From Sepiola atlantica (lineage: Eukaryota; Mollusca; Cephalopoda; Sepiida; Sepiolidae), in assembly GCA_963556195.1 (NCBI GenBank), contig OY744523.1:80550497-80614496 (forward strand): a DNA stretch of 64,000 nt, written 5' to 3'. Position numbers and translations under genes: made by a program. Positions 11,001 through 26,000 of this stretch are shown here, one piece after another; position 1 is the first letter of the stretch; each line of letters starts with the position of its first letter. Below the pieces are notes generated by a model. That model saw nothing but the letters and a program-made list of their open reading frames with translations, did no database searches and was not told the DNA's origin.

Positions 11001-14000
11001 CCAGAGGCAAGAGTTCAAGGATTTTGCTACCCAGGCAGGGTTTCGGCTACAGAAGAGTCACACCTTTGTGGCTCGAGGCAAATGAAGAGGTTGAACGATT
11101 CATGAGAACCCAAAACAGGTATATTCACACCACCACCGTGGAGGGCCTAAACTGGAAAATCCAGCTGTCCCCCTTCCTAAGGCAGTACAGGGCCACCCTC
11201 ACAGTACAACCAAAATATCTCCATTTGAAGCCATCACTTGAAGGAAGATGAAAATCAACATACCTGTTGTTCCGAAAGACGCCATGCCAGAGTCGATCCA
11301 CACCCACATAGCAGAGAATGATGTGTGAGGGAAGAGAAAAATGAAGACCTATGCCGACACAAAAAGAAGAACAAAGGTCTCACCCCTCTGCATAGATGAC
11401 AAAGTACTCATAAGGCAGAAACGTCTCAGCAAGCTATCCCTATCTGTTCAGCCCCAAACAACTGACGATTATCAGTATAAAGGGTAGCATGGTGACAGCA
11501 CACAAAGGAAACTACCAAATCACCCAAAACTCCTCTCTCTTCAAGCGGATAGATCCAGACAGCTCTCCTGAAGAAGAGGGTGTAGAATCAGGATCAGATT
11601 CTGAAGATGAATTCCGCTCACATCCTCAATCAGGCTTCAAACATTTAGAATCGGAGAAACCAGCCGAAACACAGATGACTACGAAACAAAACCCACCAAC
11701 AATAAGACGCAATCAAATGCAGAAGTGTCTCCCTCCCGCTAGATTTGAAGACTTTGTCAAATAGATGAATATGTGAGTAAAGTTTCAATTCTGTTTTGCA
11801 ATATGATTATTTGCCTTAAATGTATTATCAAACCCCACTCCCAAATCGCACTCTCCATCTACTTTGATTTCTCTGTTGTTTAGTAGATATTCAACTCCCA
11901 CATTCCTGGATCCTACATGTAGTACTTTACATTTGTCTAGGTTAAATCCCAATTTCCAAATGTCCTCCCAATATGATAATTTATTTAGATCCAGCTGTGT
12001 TATTTCCTTTGATAAAGGTCTCACAAGTAGTTTAACATCATCAGCAAACATTTCTATTTCTGAATTTATATTATTAGGTAAGTCATTTATGAATATCAAA
12101 AACAACAAAGGACCCAATACTGAACCCTGCAGAACACCGGAGGGTATGTACTGTGATTCAGAATAAGTGTTTCCAACCTTAAACTTCATAGTTCTATCCT
12201 TCAAAAACTCCCTCACAATATTTACTATTTTGTCAGTAATACCAAAATTTCTCATTTTCACTAGTAAACGATAATGAGGTACCGATTTGCTAAAATTCAA
12301 ATATATGATATCCGCACTATCCTCCTCCATCAAATATTCATTTATAATGCCTTCATTTTAACTTTGATTTCAATACATGCATGATCAGATTTACCTAACG
12401 TTGTTTTCAAACTAACATTTCTTATTATGCATTCATTATTTGAAAAAGATCTGCTCCAATGTACCTTTTTCTAATCTATTTCCCACTAGTTTATATCTAG
12501 TATCTTCTTCTATATACCAATGCAAACCGTTTGTTGTAAATAACTCCAAATATTCGTTCTGCATTCTAAAGTGTTGACTAATTGAATTCATAGGAGACAC
12601 AAATTGAAATCCCCGACCATTATGATATCTTCAGATTCTTCTGACGTAAATTGTATCTCACTCATTTGTTCTTTTAATCTATAATCTTCCTCTATGGACA
12701 AATTCGGAGATCTGTATATACATATTATGACGGAAACTCTGTTATTAGCATCGATTATTCTTAACGCCAAAGATTCAGTTTTATCAAACCAATCCAATCT
12801 AGAAGCATTATGTACATGAATAGCAGACCCCACAAACTTTGTATTATTTTTTCTATCTTCCTGTATTAATCTAAAATTTGGTATTGCCAATTCTGTCTCT
12901 TCTACACTTCCCATAGACAAATGTGTTTCTGTAATACAAATTATTTTATATTTGTTAGCAATCAATTTTAGTTCCGTTATTTTGTTTCCCAATGAGTTTG
13001 CGTTAGTATACAGTATTTTCAAATGTTCTCTATTTTTCGTTACTCGTTTAAGTTAATTTCCTTGTTTTTTGATTCTCAGTGGTTTTGCTTTCACCATTTT
13101 CTTTTCGTTCTCTTATCTGCTTCCTTTTTTCGAAAGCAGCTTCCCTTTCTGTTGTCATCAAATCTGGATTTATCCACATAATTTATTTTCTTTCATTTTG
13201 CATTTTTCTACCAAATCTGTTGTTGTGCAACCACTTTGCATCTTCCTAATCTCTTAGTGTGACCATTATCAATCGGTCTTTGTTATTAACTTGTTTTACA
13301 AGTCTAACCGTTCTGATAATGTCTTTTTGTGGTATTCCCTTCTCTTTATTTATTAAACAGAAAACTCTTTCATTTAGGTTTTCTTCTTTTTCTTCTTTCA
13401 TATTAGAAATTATGACGTTGTTAATGCATTTTTTTGTTCTAAAATATGTTCATACTTTTTTTAAATGCCATTTCCGATGTACTTTCCATTATTTCTTTTT
13501 GACCCTTTTTTGCTATATCAGTCCAAGTTTTATTAATTTCTTTTTTTTGTTCCAACAAACTGTTTGTTAGAGACAACTCAATTTTTGTTATTATCTATGG
13601 TATGAAGTTCGTAATTTCTTTTTTTATTACGTTCTTCATACCTTTTTCATCCTCTCCTGTTCCAGTAATTTTTAAATTTTCTTTTATTTTTCCTCCAAAT
13701 TCAAAAATACTTGGACATCTCCATTCCTTTATTTTTTCACATATCGACTTTGTGAGTCCATCCAAACCAACACACTTAAGATGATACCATTTCTTGCAAC
13801 ATCCACAGTTTATTAGACTTTTTTCTAATTTCGGTCCGTCATTGCACGGACAAGGTGTCACTCTTTTTCCATTTGGTGTAATTGCAGCCATTTGTTTTTT
13901 GTTGTTGTTTTTCTGTTTAGGCTGTTTTTTTGTTTGTTTTATTTCTAAAAATAAAAACAGAGCTTCGCCCACATCGAAGAGACAAACAAAAATAAACTCT

Positions 14001-17000
14001 TTTTAAAGTTACATACAATTATACAGTGAAAAGCACGCATTTCCAATACGAATTTCGATTGTTTTGGCTATTTTTTTTTGTTGTTTGTTTTTATTTAAAA
14101 TAAAAACTGAGCTTCGCCCACATCGAAGAAATGTTGGATTACCGGTTCTTTTGAGGTACTCGGTAAGATCCAACAAAAATGACAAAGAACAGAACGTATA
14201 TGGAAAAACTTTGATTTTCTTTATTTCCCATCACCGGATGGTTTACGCCGGCTACGCACACACATATAAAAAAAAATCTTTTGACATACTTTTGTCTCAT
14301 GAAAGTCTTTTTCTTGTTGAGGTCACAGACTTGGTTTCCGCTAGAAACTTGTTCATATATACATCCGATTGGAAAGCAATTTGCGCTGCATTGTCTATCC
14401 GAGCGTAAACTGATGCAATTGTTCCACAAACACTTTCAATTGTCTGTTTGATGAAAAACAAGTCAAGGGATTCCTTCACAGTACCAACTTGCTTATCAGT
14501 CGCATTTTTAGTCAGCGGTCACGAAAGCCTAACAGCAAGACGGGCTTGGGTACCATAGCCAATAAAGCTTCATCGGTGCCATAAACATCGGTAAACTCCC
14601 ATTCTTCCAGTACTTCGATACTCCGATCACCAAGCGCTCCGGCTCTTCGCATTTCTGAAACTGCCGCCTTTCAAGTCTTAATATTTATTTATACATAAAA
14701 ATACATATAAAATGCGGCATAAGACCGAAAAAGGGAAAGGGAGATGATCGGTCTTCACTGACTTATTCTGACTAACTTGGCTAGTTTAATTTGTGACCAT
14801 CATTCACCAAAATACCACATTCATACTACATTCATGCACCATACACCAAAAGAATTTATACCATGACTATCCTACTTAAAACCCATAATTATATAATATG
14901 TAATGGGAGATTTGGGTAATCAAAATTTTATCTACAAGAAAACATGATAATTATGTCCAATGAATAAAAACCCCAGTGTTAGTATAAGGATCCCCCATTT
15001 CTAAGCTGTGGCAGATATGCAGATTTGCCAGTCAAAACATGATGCAGGTCCGAATGCTTTATTTCTATCATCTCTTTCGAAAATCTCGAAAGGTGACCTG
15101 CATCTCTGGCAAATCAGGCTATCTGTCACCTAATCGGGAAATGGGTTGGGGGAATTAAAAAAAACTTAAATGGGAGAAAAAAAACAAAACCAAAAAAACG
15201 GGGGGGGGGGCAAGGACGAAAATAAAGTCGGACCCTATGATTATTCATACACTAGCTAAGTTATGAACAAAAATAATAGTCAAAACAGGTCAACTAATCT
15301 AGCCTTAAACGGGACATGATCAACGTTCATTAGAGAAACCCAAAATCCTTTGCCTAAGGCACGTCCAGATACCACTCAAGTCTAGCCCCTCTTACTCGAC
15401 ACAATCGTGCAACTGTCACCCATCTTTCACCAAAATCTGCCGAAGGGAGTTTCGCCTTCTCGGCCTTAATGCGGATCTTTAGACGATACTTGAAAATTCG
15501 AATAAGGTCGAGAGCAGCGAAGGTCTCACCGTCGTAGACAACTTTCAAACGTATCACACTTCTCAACAACGAAAGTAAGCAATAAAATACAAAATGTCTT
15601 TGTCTATCATTTGTCGGAGCCCAATTGCTACATATATTAATCGGTTCCAGGTCGAAAGACGTTACATTCAGTATGCGAACCATGAGACCTGCTTCTAACT
15701 TAATCAGCGGCACAACGATGCGGCAATAAACAAAGGCGTGACTAACAGTCTCGTCTTCGTCACCGCAACAACGACAAATAGGTGAATTCCTAATGCCAGC
15801 TGCATGAAGCTTTTTGCTGACCCAGACAGCATATCTAATAATCAGCCAAGCCAGAGATGCCTCATCATTATCGAAGACCTTTAGCCCAGGCGCCCAAGGC
15901 CAGATTGAGCGTAGCTCCCCCTTCGACAAACCGAGCTCCTCAATCTTCTCATCTCGAACAGATCCCCCTCACTAAGACCCGATACAATGCCCTACAAGAC
16001 AACAGCTGGGTGTCAAAGAGGCTTTCCGTCACCCGTAAGAGGAACTTCAAGGCCCGTCGACACTCGCGATAAAAGGAGCACTCGTCTTGGGGCAACCTGT
16101 GTGCCTCCCCCTCATCCAAGTGCACACTTTTCAAAGCTGGAAAGGCTCTCTTAGAAGTCACCGTTTCCCTCAACTGGTGTACACATTTGATCCAGGTAAT
16201 ATAGCCAAAGCATATGTTGACGAATCTCAACACTTGGCATACCCAGACCGCCCTCAGAAGGATGTAGATAACAGATCTCGCAACGAACCTTACCGGATCT
16301 ATCAAACCATAAAAACCTGAAAAGAGCCCACTGCATTTCAAGCAGTGTATCTGACGGGAGTGGAAGTACTGATAGACGATATAGGATGATCAGATATATG
16401 TGTGAGCAACACACCTCTGCTCTCCCCTTTAATGAAAGATTTCTACGGATCCACATACCAGCTGCGGCCCGAATCGCTTTCAATACTTCCGACCAATTTT
16501 TCTCCAGCTGGAGATCAGGACCAAACCAGACGTCAAGTAGCTTGCAAGGCCCGTCAGGCACCGATGCGCAAGCCCACAGACTTGTCGAAGTTAATTTTGG
16601 CCCCTGTTACCGTTTCATGCATTCTGATTTCTCTGTCGACGACACTAATCTCGGCACTACTCGTTACAAGCACTGTTACGTCGTCGGCATAGGCAGAGTA
16701 CTTCAATGTGGTGCAAGCACCTGGCAAAGTAACTCCGCGTAGGACCGGGTTCACCCTGAGCCTGTGAAGGAAGGGTTCCAACACAAGCGCATAGAGCATC
16801 GGTGAAAGCGAACAACCCTGACGAAGAGATCTGGATAATCTGAAGGGCTTTGACCTCAAACCATTCACTTCCACAAGCGCACTGGGGTTTGCATAAAGAA
16901 GGTGAATCCAGGAGCGAAACTGCGGGCCAAAACTGGCTGATGACAAAACAACCTCCAAGTAGCGATTGTCCACCCTACGGAATGCTTTGGACTGATCTAC

Positions 17001-20000
17001 ATTGATCAGCGCAGCTTCTGTGTCGACTTTCTCAACTATTAAGCGTATCGCGTGCAGATTATCTTGATTGGTTCTACCCCTCACAGAACAAGTCTGTTCA
17101 TGACTAATCAGACCAGCCAAAACAGTCTGCAGGCGATTTGCTAAAATCTTGGCCAAAATCTTTAACTCTGTGTTTAGCATAGTTAAGGGCCGAAAATTAT
17201 TTATCCCATCCCCACCATCTTTGCTCTTGCGTAACAATTTCACAATCCCTTTGGTAAAGTACTCAGATATTTACCCGTTTCCTAAACCAAGCGTTAAATA
17301 AAACTGTCAGCAAGGGTACAAAAATGTGCGACAACCTCAAATACAGTTCGTAGGGCAAACCATCGATCTTAGGAGATCTATTCAGGTCGACCCCTTTTAG
17401 GGCTTCCATGACTTCATCCTCCATTATGCAACCTTCGCACCTAGGCCCTTCGGTCGCCTTGAGGCGAGAAAAGTCGGCTAAATAGGGGTTGAAATGCGCT
17501 AAAGACAGACCGGGCTCCCTGGTGAGAAGATCCTCAAAGTTATTTCGAAGCACCTCCAAAATACCGTTTTTTGTAGTCACGGTACGTCCGGCCGGCCTGC
17601 AATGTGACACGTGCGATATGTTGATCGGTAGCACGTCGACGCTCCTCTGCACGCAATTCAGCGGCCATGTTTGTCACCTCTTGAGGCATTCTCTTTAACC
17701 TAGCCCTAATTAAAGAAGCTTCGTTCTCCTTGAAAGTCAAGGAGGCGAGCTTCGCCTTAAATATAGTAACATTAGTACTATCCCCCGCCTCCACCGCCCG
17801 ACCTAATCTAAATTCTAGTGTCACTTTTGCTGCCCTAGATTCTAGATTGAGACGTCAGCTAAAGTCAGCAGAAAAGGACCTAATGGTTTTCTTAAATTTC
17901 CCGGTAACTCTTCACATCGAACAACAAAGTGTTGAGTTTCCAGTACCCAGCCAATCTAGGTTTATGGCTATCTAAGTTTACACAGACACGAACAAGTCTA
18001 TGATCCGAGTAAACTATATTATGAAAACTTGGACATTCTAATAATCTTATGTCGACTCTCCTAATTAAGAACCGGTTAATACAACTCAGAAAACTGTATT
18101 GAACCGGAGCTATCCAAGTCCTAGCTGTCCAAGTCCACACTATATCTCAAGGCTTTTCATTTTGGAATTTATCGATAAGATCAAACTCATTGATAAAGTC
18201 CCGAAATGTTTTAGCATCGTAATCTCTGTTCATACCCCTAGAAGGAATCCCCATGTGATCTAAATTGGGATCCAGGACTGCATTCCAGTCTCCCGCTAAG
18301 ATAACTGAACAACGTGTCTTCATGAACCGTTCGAATCACCGAAAAAAGGGAACACGCTCAGCCTGGCAGTTGGCCGCATAAACCCTAATTAATCGAAACG
18401 CTTTATCCTATATGGTGGTAACATCCAGAACACAAAGCCTTCCTTCCGAATCCATGAAACAAGGGTCACACGACACATCTAAAGTTCGCTTTACTAGCCA
18501 GGAAACCCCCCTTGAGTTAGAATTGAAGTATGCTGAATAGACATAAAAATCTCTAGACAACGCACTTAAATAATCACCTTAAATTAAGTGAGTTTCCTGA
18601 ATACAGCATACATCCACTCCAAGGCTTTGAAGGTCCTGCCATACTCACAATTTTCGAGAATCGACCCTCAAACCTCGGACATTTACGCTTGCTAGAAAGA
18701 GTGCCATTGTTGAGTTTCTCTAACGAACATCAATGGAGTCAAGGTGCCGACGGCTCTTCTCATAGAAAGAGTGCCTATCTCATTGGTGATGTGGTCATCC
18801 TGGAACAAGCTGCCGACATCAAGGGGGAATATTAGTTTAACTGCTCTATACAATGAGGGGTGTAAAAGTATGGGGACCCTCCCATTACAAAACTTTCTCA
18901 TATTGTGTAAATTTGTGTTCTGTATATGGTTACTGGGGGTGATATATCGAATGTAATGTTCGTTTCATTGAGCATCCACCAAATTTGTTTGGCTTCCTCC
19001 CGCGATCGTACTACAGTTAAAACTGGGGGGGGGGGGGGGGGGGGCATTTGGAAAGTTTTCAGGGTCCTCAATCGATTTGCCTTCAACTTTTGTAGATGTT
19101 AACATTTTTCTTAGGTCTACAAAATGGAGGCCTTTTGCTCTTTGGATGGTTTCGGGGAGGAATAGTTGTCGTTTCTTTTTTTCTGTTTTGGGGGGGAAGT
19201 ATTTTTTCTTTTTTTTAACTAATTTGAGGAGGGGGAGGTGGTATGCTTAAGTCTGTTTTCATTGGGGAGTGAGGAGGAGTAGGTCTTAGTGCATGTTTGA
19301 GGAAAGGGGAGGGAGGAGGGTGTAATGGAGTTTTTGTAGGGGACGCAGGAGGGGTATTTTGGGGTGTTTGTTGCGGGGTGACGACAGGGAAGGGCTTAGG
19401 CAAGTCTGTAAGTCTCTTCTTTCAGGGGGGGGGGGAACTCAGCAGAATGAGCTTATACTCTCGCTCTTTTATGGACGCAGTAATGGGTGGGGACATGACT
19501 CTAGAAATTGCTTTACTCGGTTGAGGGTTTGTAGAAATTGTTTTTTTGGGTGACTTTGAATTTGACGATGGGGTCTATAGTGTATTGGCAGAGGGTGTTT
19601 TGTGAGGAGAGTGGGTACTTGCCTTGTTGGATCTTAACTTTTTATCCAATTAGACGACTTTGCAAATTTCTCCTTTCCAGGGTCTTTAACAGGGCTTTAC
19701 GGAGCCCTCCAAAAAGGAGCACGCGCCTTTTTGCTGGAGTGAAGGAGAGGAGGGCTCATTTTATATTCAGTGGGAGTGGAGCGGGAGCAACTCCATTTAG
19801 GACTAAAGAGCGGTGGTTTTATCGCTCCTCGCTCCAAAATTATTTGATCTTTTTTTAAACATTAGTTTTTTATTCAGCAATATAAAGGAAAAGTAAAGAA
19901 AGTTTCAGAGTTTACTCTGAGTTATTTTTTAAATTATATCTCTGGTAAATGTATATGAGAGGGAGAGAGCTTTATCATTCCATACGTACCATATTAAAAT

Positions 20001-23000
20001 TACTAAAACAAATTTGAGTAGTTCTCCCTTACTTCATCACAGATTCTTCAGATACTCTTGCTTCCCTTCCCTACCTTTCCTTTCTCAGTAAGGGACGGAT
20101 TTTCCTCAAAAATGTTTTCCCCCCTTCACGAGCTCGCCACAGTGGCTGCCGCATCCGTCATCTCACTTGTTAGGGTCTGTATTAAGTCGCCTAAATGCTC
20201 CACTTTTCAAATAAAAAAAAAACTTTAATTTTATTTATTTATTTATTTATTTTTTTAAATCTTCCTGTCTCTCTCTCTCTCTCTGGCTTGAAAAAAAAAA
20301 CGCTCAGCAACAAAACAGAAGTCACCTACCTTTCTCTTTTTTTTTTTTTCTTCAAGAAAAAAAACTCGGCCACTGGTGTTGTCTTCCATCGTCTGCTAGT
20401 GGCTGGTTTGATGGTCTCTTCTCCTCACCGTTCCTTCGGACCCCTTTTTCGTTGTTTGGGTGGCGTCCCCGGTTTGATTTTTTTTCTTTCTATTTTTTTG
20501 TAAAAAATAGCAGGCCACGGCAACCAATTAGGCTTATGTTGCATTACCCGTTCTTTCGGGGTACCCGATAAGATCCAACAAAAATGACAAAGAACAGAAC
20601 GTATATGGAAAAACTTTGGTTTTTTTTATTTCCCATCACCGGATTGTTTATGCCGGCTACGCACACACATATAAAAAAATCTTTTGACGTACTTTTGTCT
20701 CATGAAAGTATTTTCCTTGCTGAGGTCACAGACTTAGTTTCCGCTAGAAACTTGTTCATATATACATCCGATTGGAAAGCAATTTGCTCTGCATTGTCTA
20801 TCCGAGCGTGAACTGAAGCAATTGTTCCACAAGCACTTCCAATTGTCTGTTTGATGAACTACAAGTATGGGGATTCCTTCACAGTACCAACTTGCTTATC
20901 AGTCGCATTTTTAGTCAGCGGACACGAAAGCCTAACAGCAAGACGGGCTTGGGTACCATAGCCAATAAAGCTTCATCAGTGCCATAAACATCGGTAAACT
21001 CTCATTCTTCCGGTACTTCGATACTCCCATCACCAAGCGCTTCGGTTCTTTGCATTTCTGAAACCGCCACCTTTCAAGTCTCGCTTGCACAGCAGAACAT
21101 TCTCTTTTTTAACAGTTATCAAGCCGCTTTTCTTCTTTCTCGACGTCCCACCCACAATGGACTCGTCCACGATTCATTTTTGCTACTCTTCATTATCTTA
21201 CAGAGACAAACAAAAATAAACTCTTTTTAAAGTTGCACATACAATTATACAGTGAAAAGCACACGTTTCCAATACGAATTTCAATTGTTTTGGCTATTTT
21301 TTTTTGTTTGTTTGTTTTTATTTTAAATAAAAACAGAGCTTCGCCCACATCGAAGAGACAAACAAAAATAAACTCTTTTTAAAGTTGAACATACAATTAT
21401 ACAGTGAAAAGCATGTGTTTCCAATACGAATTGTTTTGGATGATAAAAATCTTCCAAAAATAAATTAATATACACATTTTTAATTGAAGAAAATTAATCA
21501 CAGACTTTTAACTTTTTTCTACAAAAAATTTACTTTGTTGTGTTCATTTAGTGATTTTAGTAACTTTTGCCTCTGACAATATAATTTTGAGTTGGCAACT
21601 TTAATATCCTTAATACAAATTATCAAGAATAAAGACTGAAAATCAGCAAATAAGTTTATCCGAGATTTATTCAGCAAAATACCAGTAGGGTTAGGGTAAG
21701 GATTAGAATCGCACATGCAGTAGGGTTAGGGTTAGAATCGCACATGCAGTAGGGTAAGGATTAGAATCGCACATGCAGTAGGGTTAGGGTTAGAATCATA
21801 CATGCAGTAGGTATCTTCGAATATGGCTGACTGTCATAATCCAGAAAAGGGGGCCATAAATGAATATAGATGGTGTAAAGGAGTGGCATAGTACACATCT
21901 TATTTATGACATCCCTCACCATTGAAAAGGGATATTTATGTAAGCCCCAACTATAGAATTTTGGACGCACCGACACATAACCTGGACTCTGGAGTGGTTG
22001 CACAATCTCTCTACATGATGAATCATCATCTTCTGTACTGAACTCATCAAATACTTATATTGTATGGTTGGCAGTTCAACAGATGGTGAGTCAGAATAGT
22101 TTTCCATGGAGGACTGCTGAGAAGTCTGGTGGGGTGAAAATGTCTCAGAGCTAGCAGATTTTGGAGCCATGTACTGAACCAATATCTGGATATGTGATGC
22201 AAGGAAATGATCGATTGCTACTGATCAGGTCAACCTGATCTATTAAGGTGTCATTTTGGGTAGTATGAATTGTGAGAAGCCGTTTGGAGAGACCCTTTAA
22301 AGTCAATACTGATCTTTTGTATCAGACCAGTAGCTTTTATCTTCATCGGTAAAACTGGGGTTTTAGTTCTGCACAAATTCTGCAGGGTGCACAAGTTATC
22401 TTGACATCTTCAGTTAAAAAGAGGAGATTTCTTTATTGCAAAAAATGTAAGAGTCTGGATTGCATAGTTTTTAATGTAATTCTACTATTATTGAACCTAA
22501 ATGAGAGATAGCCATTTGTTACAAAAGCAGTATATTTCTTGTCAGATTAGTTGAGCCTGATTTGATGATAGGCATTTTTAGATCAAAAGTTGAAAAATAT
22601 AGTAAGATTTGCAATCAGACCGTAAATTCTTGGTAATGGAAAAGCATTTAGTTCTGTGTAGATACTCGTTGCTTGAGAATCGTTTTTGTCTAGTTTAATT
22701 TCATCCTTAACCACTATTACTTGTGCATGCGACAGTGAGTTAGTGTTTCAAGCATTATTACCTGGCTGGGGCCTGTTGATGATGATGAACTTCTCTAGTC
22801 TCTGCAATGAGATGAAATAGAATGAACACTTTTAGGGTGTGGTGTGTTTTCCTCAGCTATAGGTAGTTGGTCTTGTGTGACCTTGGGTGCTGGATCATTT
22901 CTAGCAGGTCTGAGGAATTGTCTATTCTGTCAGTGAATGCTATTATCTTGAGATTCTACTATGTATGATCTTGGTTCAGTAGCAGAATGTAGGATCGTTC

Positions 23001-26000
23001 CAGTTTCTCATAGCTTTGTTTTTTCATGCTGCAGATAGAGCTTTTGATCAGTGTGTAAGGGTGGATGCTGTTGACCTTTCGGTTTATCGTAGTGTTCCCT
23101 CAATTTGTCCTTATACTACTGTATCGCCAGTCTGGTTTGTTCATCACCAAGCCGCTGTTTCGATACGAGCAGTATCCGTATCCATCTTCCATTGAGCATT
23201 TCTGCTGAAGACTTAAGACTAGCTGACAGTGATGTTGCTCTATATGATATCATTGTCAAGTGACAGTCATATCCAGTTTCCCGTGCCTTTAGCAGTATTA
23301 TTTTGCACACTCCTACCATTCTCTCAGCAAGGCCATTAGACTGCGGGTAATATGGTGAGGATATTTTGTACAGAAAAATATATTTTGTAGAGAAGTCTAC
23401 AAATTCTCTACTTGCAAATTGTGGAACATTGTCCATGTAGAGGATCTCCGGTATGCCTCTTTCCTCGAATATTGCCTTCATATTTTTTATAATGGCTGCT
23501 GATGAGGTGGAGTGGAGGCGTTGAATGAATGGGCTTTGACTATATTGATCTGCCATCAGCGAGTATTCATTAAACAGATCAGCACTTACATATTGCCATG
23601 GGTAGGTAGGCGTTTCATGTCGGTGCATGGATTCAGCTAGAATACTTGCTTGACTCTTTTGACAAGTGAAGCAATTAGCAATAATGTCCTCAATATCCCT
23701 ATTCATCCCCACCCAGTATACTACTATTCGTGCCCTTAATCTTGTTTTCTCTACTCCTTGGTGTGATGCATGGAATTCTCCTAACATGCCTTTCTGCAGA
23801 GATGTCGGTATTATGATTTTGTCACTCTTTAGCAGAATACCATCTTGAACTCTTATTTAATCTCTGAAGTTCCAAAAGGGTTGGAGACAGCTTGTGCAGC
23901 TGGAGCGATCAGCTGGCCAGCCAGTCATCACTATGTTTGTGAGTTCTTTTAGGACTGGGTCATTTGATTTTTCCACTCTGATATTATCTATCCTCGTTAG
24001 TGAGAAATGAAGGTACCTTGAGATCAATTCCTTCAATGTGTTTGCTAAGTCTTGTAGATAAGCAGTCTGCAATTGGAACTGCTTTTTCTGGAGTGTATTT
24101 CACAGTGAAGTCATATCCTTCAATTTTCAGCAACATTCTCGTAAGTCTTGGGGGAGCTCGTGCTATGTTCTTCAATGCTATGGACTCTAAAGGCTCGTGA
24201 TCTGTTAGTATCACTACCTGTGACCTCATGCATAATGGTGAAATCTTTCCAGACCGAAGATGATTGCCAGAATTTCCCTTTCTATATTTGAATATCGAGT
24301 TTCTGGATCCGATAGTGTCTTGCTTGCAAAAGCGACTGGAATCTCATTTTGAAAGAGAGCTGCACCGATACCTGCAGCTGATGCATCAACTTGGATCACC
24401 CTTGAGTACTGTTGTTCTCCGAATCCCTTCTTTGACTTCTTAAAATGCCGTCTGTTGTTGAACAGACCATGTGAAGTCATTATCTTTGGATAACAATTTG
24501 TTAAAAGGTTTAGTTAACGATGCGAGGCGGGGTGTAAATTTATGTAAATAATTAACCAGTCCCAGAAAGCTGGTTAATTGCTTTGCGTCCTCAGAGGGTT
24601 GCATATGCACAATTGCCTCTACTTTTTTAGGGTCTAGTTTAATACCATCCTTTGATATGATGTGACTGAAAAGAAGTATCACAGATGCCTTCACCACAAA
24701 CTTCTCAGGGTTGAATCTGCAGTTTCTTTCCCTTTCTCTGAGCCGTAGCTGTTTGAGTGCTTCGTCATGATCACTACCATCTTCTTTGAAACCATAGACG
24801 ATCATATTGTCACATATGGAAACAACATTTTTTATGCCGCCAAAGTGTTCTACCATAGCTCGCTGAAATTCGTCCTGGGCACACCTTATCCCCATAGGAA
24901 ACCTGTTGAACATGTACCGTCCAAAGGGTGTTATGTTGTGAGCTCCCTAGACGCTTTATCCAAGTTCAAATGTCAGTATCCTGACTTAATGTCAACAATT
25001 ATGAACCATCTCGCACCATGCAGTTGAGATGTAATGTCTTCAAATGTTGGGGTGACAAAATGTGGTCGAAAAACTGCTTTGTTTAGGTCTTTAGGGTCTA
25101 AGCATAGTCTGACTAAACTATTAGACTTAGTCACACATACAAATGAACTAGAGATATGATGCCTTGGTTTACCACAGAGTTCAACTCTGCTTTGAATTTT
25201 TCTTTAAGAGCTATTGGTATTCGTCGAGGCGGGTGCACAACTGGCGGTTTGTCGGGTCTATATGAATGGTGTATTCACCAGGTAAACAGCCAATGGAATA
25301 AAATATGTTGGGAAATTCCCGAATTGTGTTGTCCCCAATTTGAAGATCTTCTTTCAAACTGATGTTTGGTCTCTCAGAATTTACAACATGGAATGTTGCA
25401 CCCACAAATCTGTCACGGAACCTTACTTCTAGCCAACGTGTCCCTTTTTGTTCAATTGTTGCTCCTCCGAAAGCAAATAGTCACACATCAGTCTTTTTAA
25501 GAGACACCTCATTTAGTTTTTAAATATACTTTTGGGTAGAAGGTTGCTCATAGCTCCTGTATCTACTTTTGCTTGGATATCTATTTGTTTTTTCTTGTTA
25601 GCAATTTTTAATTTAGCATATGCCTCTGTGACATTTGAAGGTAATTTGTCAATTGAATGAAAATTAATATCCTTGCTAGAGTCACTTCTATTTTGTGTTG
25701 CCATGTGTATAGTCTTGTTTTTGTGCTATTTTGTCTTTTTTTTCTTCTTTTTTTGAACGGAAAACGTTGGCAGTGTCCTTTTTTATTATATACTAGCAGG
25801 ACCCGTAGCCCGACGTGGCCTGGGATAGATATAAATTAAATTTGAAAAATGTAAGTATTAGAGTATTAATTCGTCAAAAAGCATTTTAAAACAACCCTGT
25901 AATTTAGGTGATTAAAGTAGGATTTATCGATGTTTTGAATTAAACAACATAGATACATCTATGTTTTGGGTGACCCCCCCCCCTCCTCTACGATTGTAAG

